Shown here: in pieces, positions 25,659-34,828 of the stretch
Layout of the letters: every line of letters begins with the position of its first letter
Position numbering within the stretch: position 1 is the first letter of the stretch
Source of the DNA: Paenarthrobacter nitroguajacolicus
Lineage (GTDB): Bacteria > Actinomycetota > Actinomycetes > Actinomycetales > Micrococcaceae
DNA: 64,000 nucleotides
NCBI RefSeq assembly: GCF_029952445.1
Contig: NZ_JAQPPK010000013.1
Coordinates: forward strand, 62,001 to 126,000
Reading direction: 5' to 3'
The notes under the pieces: generated by a model
Databases searched by the model: none
Seen by the model: the letters and a program-made list of their open reading frames with translations, nothing else
Told to the model about the DNA's origin: nothing
Translations under genes and position numbers: made by a program

Positions 25659-25686
25659 CCGTTCCACCTCCGCCGTTCCACCTCCG
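25659..25686 (+). repeat. Exact 14-bp tandem repeat next to the GH2 ribosome site
   Basis: CCGTTCCACCTCCG is repeated twice head to tail (25659-25672, 25673-25686), ending just before GAAGGAGAG. Each copy contains CACCTCC, complementary to a Shine-Dalgarno sequence; the second copy can form CTCC-GAA-GGAG with the actual site. Confidence 0.75.
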
Positions 25687-25697
25687 AAGGAGAGACC

Positions 25698-27521
25698 TTG
25701 ACCGATTCAGTGATCCCCAAGCCGGAACACCCCCGCCCGCAACTTGTCCGCGACAAGTGGATGAACCTCAACGGCACCTGGGGTTTTGAGATCGACGCCG
25801 GTGATTCCGGTTGGGAGCGCGGGCTCGCCACCCGTGAACTGAACAGGAAGATCCTGGTGCCCTTCGCGCCGGAATCGACCCTTTCGGGTGTTGAGCACGT
25901 GGATTTCATGGAAGCGGTTTGGTACCGCAGGACGGTAACCATCCCGGAGGACTGGGCCGGACACAACGTGCTGCTCCATTTCGGAGCCGTGGATCACGAC
26001 GCCACGATCTGGGTCAACGGCGTCGAGGTTGCCCGGCATCGGGGTGGGTTCACGCCTTTCACCGCGGATTTGGGCGGAGTGGTGGAGCCCGGCGCCGACG
26101 CTGTGGTTGTTGTCCGGGCACGGGATTCACGGCACGAAATGCAGGCCCGCGGCAAGCAGGCAACCTGGTACAACAACACGCATTGCCAGTACACGCGCAC
26201 AACCGGGATCTGGCAGACAGTATGGCTGGAAGCGGTCCCTGACGTCCATATCAAGCGCCTCCGCGTGACTCCCAACCTTGCTGATTCCAGCCTGACCGTC
26301 GAGATTCCGCTGTCCCGCAACCACCAGGGCCACACAGTGGCTGCAACCCTTCGCGCCGGAACGGATTCAGTCGCCGAAGCGAAAGTGCGTGCAGACCTCG
26401 ATCTGGCCCCGTCACTTCGTTTGGTAATACCGGCAGAAAAGCTCCGGCCATGGTCTCCCGAGGACCCATTCCTCTACGACCTGGACGTGGCCATCAAAGA
26501 CGCCAGCGGTGACACTGTGGACGAAGTGAGCAGCTACGCCGCGATCCGCTCCGTGGCCTTGGACGGCAAAGTCGTCCGCATCAACGGCGAGGCCGTCTTC
26601 CAGCGGCTCGTCCTTGACCAGGGCTACTGGCCCGAATCCCTCATGACCTCCCCGGACGACGGCGCCCTGGTCAAGGACATCGAGCTGTCCATGGCTGCTG
26701 GCTTCAACGGCGCCCGGCTGCACCAGAAGGTCTTCGAGGAGCGCTTCCTGTTCCATGCAGACCGGCTCGGCTACCTCGTATGGGGCGAGTTCGGGGACTG
26801 GGGTGTCTCCGGCGGCGGCACCATCGGCCATAACCAGAAGCCCACCGCCAGCTTCGTCGCCCAATGGCTGGAAGTCCTCCAGCGCGACTACAACCACCCC
26901 AGCATCATCGGCTGGTGCCCGCTCAATGAAACCCACCAGCACCTCCACGACCGAATCACGGTGCTGGACGATGTCACCCAGGCCATGTTCCTTGCCACCA
27001 AGCTCGCTGATCCCACGCGTCCAGTGATCGACGCCTCGGGCTACTCGCACAGGGTCAGGGAAACGGACATCTATGATTCCCACTCCTACGAGCAGGACCC
27101 TGACAAGTTCCGGCTGGAACAGGAAGGCCTCGCCGAAGGTAAACCGTTCCTCAACCGCGCACACGATGGCGTGGACTACTCCGTCCCCTACAACGGCCAG
27201 CCCTTCTTCGTCTCGGAGTTTGGCGGGATCTGGTGGAACGAGGCCGAGGCCAAGCAGGCAGCGGAAGCCGCAGGCGCCGACGTCGAAAGCTCCTGGGGCT
27301 ATGGCCAGCGGGTGGCGACTGAGGAAGAGTTCTACGAGCGGTTCGAGGGCCTCTGCAACGTCCTGTTGGATAACCCGGACATGTTCGGCTATTGCTACAC
27401 GCAGCTGACGGACGTGTTCCAGGAGAAGAACGGCATCTTCACCTTCGACCGCGGCGAGAAGTTCGACCTTGGGAGGATCCGGGCCATCCAGCAGCGCCAG
27501 GCCGCCATAGAACGCGGCTAA
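25698..27521 (+). CDS. Glycoside hydrolase family 2 enzyme (beta-galactosidase/glucuronidase-like)
   Basis: 607 residues, TTG start at 25698 behind AGGAGAGACC. Order: sugar-binding jelly roll (about 15-180), Ig-like domain (185-285), TIM barrel (290-600). The GH2 catalytic acid is Glu411 (GWCPLNETHQ) and the nucleophile Glu507 (FVSEFGGIWW). No signal peptide, so it acts inside the cell on imported oligosaccharides or glycosides. The upstream gap has an AACGTT core (25641-25646) like the LacI site at 39784, but the match is weak. Confidence 0.9.
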   Translation: MTDSVIPKPEHPRPQLVRDKWMNLNGTWGFEIDAGDSGWERGLATRELNRKILVPFAPESTLSGVEHVDFMEAVWYRRTVTIPEDWAGHNVLLHFGAVDHDATIWVNGVEVARHRGGFTPFTADLGGVVEPGADAVVVVRARDSRHEMQARGKQATWYNNTHCQYTRTTGIWQTVWLEAVPDVHIKRLRVTPNLADSSLTVEIPLSRNHQGHTVAATLRAGTDSVAEAKVRADLDLAPSLRLVIPAEKLRPWSPEDPFLYDLDVAIKDASGDTVDEVSSYAAIRSVALDGKVVRINGEAVFQRLVLDQGYWPESLMTSPDDGALVKDIELSMAAGFNGARLHQKVFEERFLFHADRLGYLVWGEFGDWGVSGGGTIGHNQKPTASFVAQWLEVLQRDYNHPSIIGWCPLNETHQHLHDRITVLDDVTQAMFLATKLADPTRPVIDASGYSHRVRETDIYDSHSYEQDPDKFRLEQEGLAEGKPFLNRAHDGVDYSVPYNGQPFFVSEFGGIWWNEAEAKQAAEAAGADVESSWGYGQRVATEEEFYERFEGLCNVLLDNPDMFGYCYTQLTDVFQEKNGIFTFDRGEKFDLGRIRAIQQRQAAIERG

Positions 27522-27532
27522 GTCCCGCCGAG

Positions 27533-28330
27533 TCAGACCCACTCGCCTCGACGAACCAGCACTTCCTTGAGCAGGTCCAGGCGGTCGGACACAATCCCGT
27601 CCACGCCCAGGTCAAGAAGCCGTTCCATCTCCGTCGGCTCGTTGATGGTCCACACGTGTACCTGCCTCTCGAGCCCATGTGCGCGCCGGATGAGCCCGGC
27701 AGTCACCACGGGCAAGCGGCCGTAACGGACGGGGACCTGGAAAACGTCGACGCCGGCAAGCAGCCTGCGCGCCAAAGGAGCCGGCAGTACGGGGCCAAGG
27801 AGGACAAACAGCGCGGTGAGCGAGCTCCCGGCGGAGGAGGCCACCCGACGCGACAGCTTCGCCAGGACAGCACGGCGACGCCTGTCCGAGAAGCTGGTTA
27901 CGAGGACTTGCTCATGAATCCCGTGCCTCTCGATCGCGGACGCCAGCGGTTCTACCGAGTTCCAGTCCTTCACGTCCAGGTTCAAACGGGCTTCCGGCAA
28001 CGCCAGGACCAGCTCATCGAAGGTGGGTACCGGCTCCACACCACCGATCCGCGCCGTGGCCACCTCGGCGGCGGTCAACTCCGAAATCTTCCCTGTCGAG
28101 TCCGTGACCCGCTCCAGGGATGAATCGTGGAAGACCAGAAGGACATCGTCGGAGGTGGTGTGTACGTCGGTTTCCAGGTGCACGGTTCCCAATTCCATGG
28201 CAGCCCGGAACGCAGCCATGGAATTCTCCAGCCCTTCCCGGGAAAAACCGCGATGAGCCAGGGCCAAGGGACCTACCGAGCCGTCTTTGCGGAGGAAATA
28301 GGGCAGCGTCACTCCCGTAGCGTAGCCCAT
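27533..28330 (-). CDS. Glycerophosphodiester phosphodiesterase
   Basis: 265 residues. LALAHRGFSREGLENSMAAF carries His26 and the Glu of the GDPD site; HLETDVHTTSDD gives Glu53 and Asp55; LLVFHDSSLERVTD gives His68. It would hydrolyse glycerophosphodiesters to glycerol-3-phosphate and an alcohol. No signal peptide, so probably cytosolic. Convergent with the GH2 gene (11-base gap); starts 13 bases after the small gene upstream. Confidence 0.9.
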   Translation of the reverse strand: MGYATGVTLPYFLRKDGSVGPLALAHRGFSREGLENSMAAFRAAMELGTVHLETDVHTTSDDVLLVFHDSSLERVTDSTGKISELTAAEVATARIGGVEPVPTFDELVLALPEARLNLDVKDWNSVEPLASAIERHGIHEQVLVTSFSDRRRRAVLAKLSRRVASSAGSSLTALFVLLGPVLPAPLARRLLAGVDVFQVPVRYGRLPVVTAGLIRRAHGLERQVHVWTINEPTEMERLLDLGVDGIVSDRLDLLKEVLVRRGEWV

Positions 28331-28343
28331 CGCAAAGGTGGGA

Positions 28344-28613
28344 CTAACCCTCCTGCTGGAGTGCCGCCGTCGTCTGCGGAACGATCTCCACGCCGTCGCT
28401 GACGTGGACCAGCGTCCGGCCGCGACCGCCGTCGAGCTCCACCCAAACTGCAGTGGCATCGCCGGTGACGGCATCCACCACGCCAGCCGATTCGTAGCCG
28501 GGCACCAGCTTTAGGCTGACGCGATCCCCCTGGCGCAGCGAGCGCCAGTGATGATCGGGTTCGATGCGCCGCAAAGGCGCCGTGTTGAAATCGTTGATCC
28601 TGCGCTTGGCCAT
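28344..28613 (-). CDS. Small conserved hypothetical protein, 89 aa
   Basis: Sequence begins MAKRRINDFNTAPLRRIEPDHHW. The centre (GDRVSLKLVPGYESAGVVDAVTGDATAVWVELDGGRGRTLVHVSDGVEIVP) looks like a single SH3/KOW-type beta-barrel. No family is recognised with certainty. An open frame continues upstream but the MAKRR start is the best supported, and the next gene follows within 13 bases, so the two form a small operon. Confidence 0.65.
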   Translation of the reverse strand: MAKRRINDFNTAPLRRIEPDHHWRSLRQGDRVSLKLVPGYESAGVVDAVTGDATAVWVELDGGRGRTLVHVSDGVEIVPQTTAALQQEG

Positions 28614-28745
28614 GATTCCCCCTGAATTTCGACTGGTAGACACGATGCGAACGGGCCTTGGCTGGAAGCCTACGGTGGCAAGTTGAACGGCGGTTGTATG
28701 GAGGCTGGGAACTGGGTGACACTCCGGGACTGACAAACTAGGGAC

Positions 28746-29603
28746 ATGACTGTGTTGATCGCCGGCTGCGGCGACCTTGGAACCGAAGTTGGGCTGCGAT
28801 TCGCGGCCGCGGGGCACCGGGTGGTGGGCTTGCGCCGCTCCCCCGAAAAGCTCCCGCCGGAGATTCAGGGCGTCCGCGCGGACCTCTCCAAGCCCCTACC
28901 GGAGCTGCCCACCGACGTGGACATCGTAGTGGTGGCCGTGGCGGCCGACACCTCCACCGAGGAGGCATACCGGGCCGCGTACGTGAACGGCGTGAAGAAC
29001 GTGCTGGACGCGCTCGAACGGCAGTCGATCGAGCCCCGGCGCATCCTGTTCGTCTCATCCACCGCTGTGTATAAGGACTCGGGAGGGGCTGTGGTGGACG
29101 AGTCGACGCCCACGGAGCCAACACGTTTCAGCGGCCAGGTGCTGCTGGAGGCCGAGGACTTGCTATTCGCCCGGACCGTCGGGAGCAGCACGCAAGCCAT
29201 CTCCGTGCGGCTCGGTGGCATCTACGGTCCCGGCCGCACCCGGCTGATCGACCAGGTGCGGACCGGCAAGGCCGTCATCCCCGCACAGCCCAAACACACC
29301 AACCGCATCCACCGTGACGACGCCGCGGCCATGATCGTGCACCTCGCGCTCATGGAGCAACAGCCCCAAGCCGTGTATCTGGGTGTGGATGACGACCCCG
29401 CCGAATACGGCGACGTCCTGCGCTTCCTCGCGGGCGAGCTGCAGTTGCCGGAGCCTCCCGTCGGCCCGGCGTCCGACGGCGGTGCAGGCGACAAACGCTG
29501 TTCGAACCGACGGCTGAAGACCACCGGCTTCACCTTCACTTACCCCAGCTACAAGGAAGGCTACCTTGCGGTCCTGGCCGGCGAGGGTGTCCGGCACCCA
29601 TGA
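28746..29603 (+). CDS. NAD(P)-dependent epimerase/dehydratase-like (extended SDR) protein
   Basis: 285 residues, starting MTVLIAGCGDLGTEVGLRFAAAGHRVVGLRRS with the GxxGxxG motif. SSTAVYKDSGG supplies the catalytic Ser region, but a YxxxK motif is not obvious after it, so this is an atypical extended SDR of the YeeZ/SDR_a type whose catalysis is doubtful. Monocistronic. Confidence 0.85.
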   Translation: MTVLIAGCGDLGTEVGLRFAAAGHRVVGLRRSPEKLPPEIQGVRADLSKPLPELPTDVDIVVVAVAADTSTEEAYRAAYVNGVKNVLDALERQSIEPRRILFVSSTAVYKDSGGAVVDESTPTEPTRFSGQVLLEAEDLLFARTVGSSTQAISVRLGGIYGPGRTRLIDQVRTGKAVIPAQPKHTNRIHRDDAAAMIVHLALMEQQPQAVYLGVDDDPAEYGDVLRFLAGELQLPEPPVGPASDGGAGDKRCSNRRLKTTGFTFTYPSYKEGYLAVLAGEGVRHP

Positions 29604-29706
29604 CAGCGGCTCCGCTGACATAAAGGGTGCAGGGGTGCGGATGTCTGCTGGCTCGCTGCGTAGTTGCCGGAGAAACCGGCAAGGTCCGGGCTATGTTTAG
29701 TGAGTT

Positions 29707-29838
29707 GGGCAATTGCCCGATGTGCCGTTAATGAACGAAAGACCCGAATTAGGCCTCGGGTCCTTGTTCAGCGCGGTGCGCTCATTGGTGCGGTTGGAGG
29801 GTCCTATCCTCAAACACCACACTTTGAGTTTAGGACCC
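29707..29838. other. Intergenic palindrome cluster between epimerase-like and HAD genes
   Basis: Three structures lie in the 249-base convergent gap: the perfect palindrome GGGCAATTGCCC (29707-29718); a hairpin GACCCGA/TCGGGTC (29741-29747 with 29756-29762); and a long imperfect stem GGGTCCTA..CTCAAA / TTTGAG..TAGGACCC (29799-29838) just before the HAD stop. The last is the likeliest terminator for the convergent genes. Confidence 0.5.
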
Positions 29839-29852
29839 CGCCTGCGCTGAGG

Positions 29853-30665
29853 CTAGACCCGCTGCCCGGTGAGCTTCGCTTCGAGAACCTGGGCCACGCC
29901 GTCGTCGTCAAAGTGCGGTGCTTGCTGCCCGGCGGCGAGGATTGCCTCAGGGTGGCCGCTCGCCATGGCGTAGCCGTGACCGGCCCAACGGAGCATCTCG
30001 ATGTCATTGGGCATGTCCCCGAACGCAACGACATCCGCCGCTTCGATCCCCAGCGACTCTGCGTACTTCGCGAGCGTGACGGCCTTATTGATGCCCGGCA
30101 CGGACATCTCCAGCATCGCGGTCCGCGGAGCTGAGTGCGTCGTGGAGACAAGATGCGCGACCGCTGGCTGCACCTCCGCCAGGAACTCGTCCGGCGTGCC
30201 TTTGCGGGTGATTGCAAGGAACTTTACGACGGCGTCATCCGCCGTCAGTGTCTCGGCCAACGGTTTTGGAGTGAATTCGGCAAGCAGCTCGCTGGTTTCG
30301 TTTTCGATGAAGCCCGGCTCCAGCTGGAAACCAGTCAGGGTTTCCACAGCGAACAATGCGTCCGGCCTGATGGACTTGATGATCCTGCGGGCTTCGAAGA
30401 CGGACTCCGCATCCAAAACGCTCGAGGACAAGGCTTTCCCTGTTTCGAGATCCCACACGACGGCCCCGTTGGAACAGATCACGATTCCGCTGTGTCCCAG
30501 CTGCTCCTGAAGGGGGTACAGCCAGCGCGGCGGACGGCCCGTGACGAAGACGAGTTCCACCCCTGCGTCGCGGCACGCCTGGAATGCCTTGATGGTCCTA
30601 TCGCTGATTTTTCCGTCGTGACCGAGGATGGTGCCGTCAATATCGCTTGCTACGAGCCGCATCAT
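29853..30665 (-). CDS. Cof-type HAD-IIB hydrolase
   Basis: 270 residues. The HAD motif I is VASDIDGTI (nucleophile Asp8, acid Asp10), with motif II in FVTGRPP and motif IV in VVAFGDMPNDIEML. The cap insertion between is of the C2B (Cof) type. Members dephosphorylate sugar phosphates, nucleotides or flavin precursors; substrate not predictable. The start may be either of two successive ATG codons. Confidence 0.9.
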   Translation of the reverse strand: MMRLVASDIDGTILGHDGKISDRTIKAFQACRDAGVELVFVTGRPPRWLYPLQEQLGHSGIVICSNGAVVWDLETGKALSSSVLDAESVFEARRIIKSIRPDALFAVETLTGFQLEPGFIENETSELLAEFTPKPLAETLTADDAVVKFLAITRKGTPDEFLAEVQPAVAHLVSTTHSAPRTAMLEMSVPGINKAVTLAKYAESLGIEAADVVAFGDMPNDIEMLRWAGHGYAMASGHPEAILAAGQQAPHFDDDGVAQVLEAKLTGQRV

Positions 30666-30716
30666 GCCAGTCTACGTTGGCTTCTGATAGGCACAGCCCG
30701 GGCATAGGCTGGGTTG

Positions 30717-31778
30717 ATGAGTGAGAAGACCAGCGCAGTCGACGAACACAGTACCCGGGGTGCCTACGTCACAGGCGGTGAGTTCAACCGGGACACCAAC
30801 TACATCGAGGACCGGATCACCCGCGACGGTGCTGCCGGGCCCAACGGGGAGCCTGGCTGGCCGGTAGAGCCGGGACGCTACCGGCTGATCGCAGCGCGTG
30901 CTTGCCCATGGGCCAACCGTTCAGTGATTGTTCGGCGGCTCCTTGGCTTGGAGGATGTCATCAGCCTGGGGCAACCCGGCCCCACGCACGACGCACGCTC
31001 CTGGACCTTCGATCTTGATCCGGAGGGCAAAGACCCGGTGTTGGGAATTGAGCGACTCCAGCAAGCATTCTTCCGCCGCATCCCGGACTACCCCCGCGGC
31101 ATCACAGTCCCGGCCATTGTGGATGTCCCCAGTGGGGAAGTAGTGACCAACAACTACCCAAAAATCACGCTCGACTTCTCCACGGAATGGACGGAGTTCC
31201 ACCGCCCCGGAGCACCCCAGCTGTACCCGGAACACCTGCGTGAAGAAATCGACCAGGTCAACAAGCGTGTCTTCACCGAGGTCAACAACGGCGTCTACCG
31301 GTGCGGATTCGCAGGATCCCAGGAAGCCTACGACGCCGCCTATGCCCGGCTGTGGACCGCCATGGATTGGTTGGAGGAACGGCTGTCGACGCAGCGTTAC
31401 CTGGTGGGCGATTCCATCACCGAGGCCGACGTCCGGCTCTTCACCACACTGGCCCGCTTCGACGCCGTTTATCACGGGCATTTCAAGTGCAACCGCAACA
31501 AACTCAGCGAAATGCCGGCGCTATGGGGCTACGCCAGAGACCTGTTCCAGACGCCCGGTTTCGGGGACACAATCGACTTCGTGCAGATCAAACAGCACTA
31601 CTACATCGTGCACGAGGACATCAACCCCACACAGATCGTTCCTGCCGGTCCTGATCTTTCCGGCTGGCTCACGCCCCACGGCCGGGAATCACTGGGCGGC
31701 CGCCCGTTCGGCGACGGCACCGCTCCCGGACCGGTTAAGGCCGGCGAGGAAGTAGCCCCGGGCCACGGCGCCGGTTAG
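30717..31778 (+). CDS. Glutathionyl-hydroquinone reductase-like (ECM4/xi-class GST) protein
   Basis: 353 residues from the ATG at 30717 (the preceding in-frame codon is TTG). The N-terminal thioredoxin part has the family site ARACPWANR with catalytic Cys63; the helical C-terminal GST domain includes GVYRCGFAGSQEAYDAA and LVGDSITEADVRLFTTLARFD. The family reduces glutathionyl-hydroquinones; since actinobacteria normally make mycothiol, the physiological thiol is probably mycothiol (inference). Confidence 0.9.
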   Translation: MSEKTSAVDEHSTRGAYVTGGEFNRDTNYIEDRITRDGAAGPNGEPGWPVEPGRYRLIAARACPWANRSVIVRRLLGLEDVISLGQPGPTHDARSWTFDLDPEGKDPVLGIERLQQAFFRRIPDYPRGITVPAIVDVPSGEVVTNNYPKITLDFSTEWTEFHRPGAPQLYPEHLREEIDQVNKRVFTEVNNGVYRCGFAGSQEAYDAAYARLWTAMDWLEERLSTQRYLVGDSITEADVRLFTTLARFDAVYHGHFKCNRNKLSEMPALWGYARDLFQTPGFGDTIDFVQIKQHYYIVHEDINPTQIVPAGPDLSGWLTPHGRESLGGRPFGDGTAPGPVKAGEEVAPGHGAG

Positions 31779-31791
31779 CGACTGCGTCGCT

Positions 31792-32727
31792 TCAGGCCGC
31801 CCCGTGGTTCAGCTCGGCGCGGGTTGGCGGGTTGGCTCCCGCGCGTGACACGGTAACTGCGGCCGCTCGGGTTGCGTGATCCATGATCGCCGCGAGTGTT
31901 TCGGCGGGCATGTTCCGCAGCGCCTCGCGGTTTTGCGCGCCGTCCAACCCGTGGTCCACAATCGCGGACAAAAGCCCCGCCATGAACGAGTCCCCCGCGC
32001 CAACGGTATCCACAACGTCCACCGACGGAGCCGCAACCTGGGTTTCACCGGCCCGGGTGATGCCCCACGGACCACGCGAACCGCGGGTCACTACCACCAG
32101 GGCTGGCCCTGCTTCGCCGCCGAGGGACAACCACCTGCGTGCGGACTCCGTGGGATCAACGCCGGGATACAGCCACTCGAGATCTTCATCCGAGGCCTTG
32201 ACGACGTCGGCCAGCGCCACGAAGCGCTCAGCTTGCGTCCGTGCGTACTCAACGTCCGTAATGATGCTTGGGCGGCAGTTGGGGTCGAAGCTGATGGTGC
32301 TGCTTGGGTGGGCATGCTCGACGGCGGCAAGAACCTCCGCGGCACCCGGCTCAAGGAACGTGGCAATGGAGCCCGTGTGCAGCAGGGTGGCACCCTGCAG
32401 CATGAGGGGCAGCCGGCCGGCGAGTCCGGGGAGTTCCCAGGTGAGGTCGAAAACGTAGGTGGCGGCGCCGTCGTCGTCGATCTGGGCGGTGGCCACGCTG
32501 GTCGGCTTCCCGTCCGGGGGCAGCGGGACCATCACGGAACTCGACCGCAGGTGGGCGGCAACCGAGTCGCCGTACGCGTCCCGGCCAAAGCGCCCGATGA
32601 ACTGCACCGGGTGGTCCAACCGCGCGAGGCCCACGGCAACGTTGAGTGGACTGCCGCCAACGTGCGCTTCAATTCCAGAGGAGCGTTGGACGACGTCTAC
32701 CAGGGCCTCACCAATGACTGTCAGCAT
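31792..32727 (-). CDS. PfkB-family carbohydrate kinase (fructokinase-like)
   Basis: 311 residues from ATG 32725-32727. MLTVIGEALVDVV, VGGSPLNVAVGLARL and the anion hole/base DTVGAGDSFMAGLLSAI are typical of fructokinases of the ribokinase superfamily. It would make fructose-6-phosphate or a related ester from a free sugar. The reading frame is open upstream but without family similarity. Convergent with the reductase gene by 13 bases. Confidence 0.9.
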   Translation of the reverse strand: MLTVIGEALVDVVQRSSGIEAHVGGSPLNVAVGLARLDHPVQFIGRFGRDAYGDSVAAHLRSSSVMVPLPPDGKPTSVATAQIDDDGAATYVFDLTWELPGLAGRLPLMLQGATLLHTGSIATFLEPGAAEVLAAVEHAHPSSTISFDPNCRPSIITDVEYARTQAERFVALADVVKASDEDLEWLYPGVDPTESARRWLSLGGEAGPALVVVTRGSRGPWGITRAGETQVAAPSVDVVDTVGAGDSFMAGLLSAIVDHGLDGAQNREALRNMPAETLAAIMDHATRAAAVTVSRAGANPPTRAELNHGAA

Positions 32728-32767
32728 GGGTCCACTCTGCCAGAGGTCAACCGCCGCCACCCAACAA

Positions 32768-33589
32768 TTACGAGAGCAGTCGCTGCACCAATTCGCGGCA
32801 CTTCTTGTAGGCGACAGCCTTGGGGTCGATGAGGTCGAAGTGGTCGCCCGGGACCCGCAGAAGCTGGGCAGAGCTCCCTGCTGCCGTGGCTGCCGCAACG
32901 TAGGCCTCGGACTGGCTCGCAGGGACGTCCTCGTCTTCCGTGGCGTGCACGGCATATACGGGGACGTCGATGGGCAGCAAACTCATTGGGTCGGCGTATT
33001 TATGCCGTTTGGGGAATCTAGCTGAATCTCCGCCCATGAGGTTGCAGACGGCACCGTTGCTGAGGTTGAGTTTCTCCGCTGCCGCGAGGTTGAGGAGGCC
33101 GGACTGGCTCACCACACCCGTCAGATGCACCGCGGTATCCTCGGGCGACCGCACCAATTGGCGGTCGGCGTCGGGCGTTCCGATGGCGGAAAGCCGCTGC
33201 CTGCCCGCTGCCCAAACCGCCAGGTGGCCGCCGGCTGAGTGGCCCAGAGCCACGACTTTGCCGAGTTGGAGGTCGTGGTTTCCCGCGATTTCGGAGAGGT
33301 GGTCGATGCCGGCGAGGATGTCCTCGAACGTATGGGGCCAACCACCGCCGTTGCCGGCCCGCCGGTATTCGAGATTCCAGGCGGTGATTCCATGCGCGGC
33401 GAGGTCCCTCGCGAGTGGCTCGCCGAGCTCAGCGCCGTACTGTGAGCGCCAGTAGCCGCCATGGATTACAACGGCGATTCCACCGGCAACAGCTGATGCG
33501 CCGCGATGGTTTCCGTTGTTCGGTTCAGGTATGAAGAGTTCGCCCCACTGACTGGGGTGTTCGCCGTAGCTGTACTTGTGCCGCAACAT
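32768..33589 (-). CDS. Alpha/beta hydrolase (esterase / kynurenine-formamidase-like)
   Basis: 273 residues. The oxyanion-hole motif is VVIHGGYW, the nucleophile elbow GHSAGGHLA, and the C-terminal part has HATEDEDVPASQS (Asp) and PGDHFDLIDP (His), giving a complete triad. No signal peptide. The ATG at 33587-33589 follows AAGGAGGGCGCA. The HGG(Y/S)W pattern is shared with arylformamidases and BD-FAE esterases; substrate is unknown. Confidence 0.9.
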   Translation of the reverse strand: MLRHKYSYGEHPSQWGELFIPEPNNGNHRGASAVAGGIAVVIHGGYWRSQYGAELGEPLARDLAAHGITAWNLEYRRAGNGGGWPHTFEDILAGIDHLSEIAGNHDLQLGKVVALGHSAGGHLAVWAAGRQRLSAIGTPDADRQLVRSPEDTAVHLTGVVSQSGLLNLAAAEKLNLSNGAVCNLMGGDSARFPKRHKYADPMSLLPIDVPVYAVHATEDEDVPASQSEAYVAAATAAGSSAQLLRVPGDHFDLIDPKAVAYKKCRELVQRLLS

Positions 33590-33699
33590 TGCGCCCTCCT
33601 TTGTACTGAGCCTATCGTGACGGTTCCGGAGTTTGGCTAGAGGCACCCCGACGGCGGGTGGCCCGGTTCAGTGTCGCACCCGCCCCGTAAGCTGGGGGC

Positions 33700-34806
33700 A
33701 TGGCAAGCAATTGGGACAGCCTGGACCAGGCTCAGCGGGATGCAGTGGATGCGAATGTCGCCCTTTATGAGCGCGTCCGCCCTGCTTTGAAGCGGGTCAC
33801 GCGGGATGTCCTGCTGACTCTGCGGGACATGTTGAACGACGCCGAAGTCACCCCCCTGTTCGTGACCGGCCGGACCAAGACCGTGGAATCGTTCCGCGAA
33901 AAAATTTCCCGTACCGATGATCCTTTGGAGCCCGGTGGCCCGCGCGTGCTCAAGTTCCCGGACCCTTTCCGCACTTTGAACGACATGGTTGGCATCCGTG
34001 TCATCACCAAGCTGCCTGCGGAAAACGCAGCGGTGGCCAACATCATCAAGCGCCAGCGGCAACTCTTTGACTGCCGCGGCGACCGCGAGAAGGACATCGG
34101 TTCCATCGAGTCCGGAACCTACGGCTACTCCAGCCGGCACCTCATCCTGCGCACTATCCAGAACGAGACGGTGAAGGAATACCAGCACGTCTTCAATCCG
34201 GACATGCCCGCCAACGGCAGCTACTTCTTCGAGTGCCAGATCCGCACGGTGTTCGCCCATGCCTGGAGCGAGATCGAGCATGACATCCGCTTCAAGGCCG
34301 AGGACCCTCGCGCCTGGACACCCCATTTTGACCGCCAGTTCACCGCAACCGCAGCCATGCTGGAAACCGTGGAAAGCGCGTTCGCCGATCTCCACGAGCG
34401 GTACGAGGAAGTCCGGGGGTATTGGGATCTGGACGGCGAGGGCGGGTCTCCGTTGACGCCCAACCGTGTTCGCGATGTCTGGCGCACGCTCCTGCCGCAC
34501 GTTGACCGTAAAGTTGATGATGACTGGGGATGGGCTGCCGAGCTGCTCGCCGCCCACGGGCTCACCAAGACCGTGGAACTGGCCGGACTTCTCAGCGCCA
34601 ACCGGATCACCGAGGTCCGCAAGGCCTTGGACCACCGCTACTCCCCCGGCCCGGACCGCCTGCTGGATGACCTCCTGCTGTGGCAGTACGGAACCGAACA
34701 CATTGACCTCACCGCTGAGGCGCCCGACGTCGTTCCGCACCCGCGGCGCGACAGCCTCCAGCGGCGCCTTAAGCAGATTGAGCGCTACCGCCAGACCGCA
34801 CTGTAA
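33700..34806 (+). CDS. Stand-alone (p)ppGpp synthetase-domain protein (RelA/SpoT synthetase family)
   Basis: 368 residues. The synthetase domain (about 30-230) shows VTGRTKTVESFREKI (Arg58, Lys60), DMVGIRVI (Asp95, Arg100), YGYSSRHLIL (Tyr143, His147), and FFECQIRTVFAHAWSEIEHDIRFK (Glu178, Gln180, Arg182, His194), matching the GTP/ATP-binding residues of active enzymes. There is no N-terminal HD hydrolase and no TGS/ACT regulatory region, but about 130 extra C-terminal residues are present, so it is longer than RelP/RelQ. Upstream is a divergent hydrolase; 22 bases downstream is a SulP transporter, possibly co-transcribed. Confidence 0.85.
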   Translation: MASNWDSLDQAQRDAVDANVALYERVRPALKRVTRDVLLTLRDMLNDAEVTPLFVTGRTKTVESFREKISRTDDPLEPGGPRVLKFPDPFRTLNDMVGIRVITKLPAENAAVANIIKRQRQLFDCRGDREKDIGSIESGTYGYSSRHLILRTIQNETVKEYQHVFNPDMPANGSYFFECQIRTVFAHAWSEIEHDIRFKAEDPRAWTPHFDRQFTATAAMLETVESAFADLHERYEEVRGYWDLDGEGGSPLTPNRVRDVWRTLLPHVDRKVDDDWGWAAELLAAHGLTKTVELAGLLSANRITEVRKALDHRYSPGPDRLLDDLLLWQYGTEHIDLTAEAPDVVPHPRRDSLQRRLKQIERYRQTAL

Positions 34807-34828
34807 GAAATCTGCCCTGTAAGGACCC

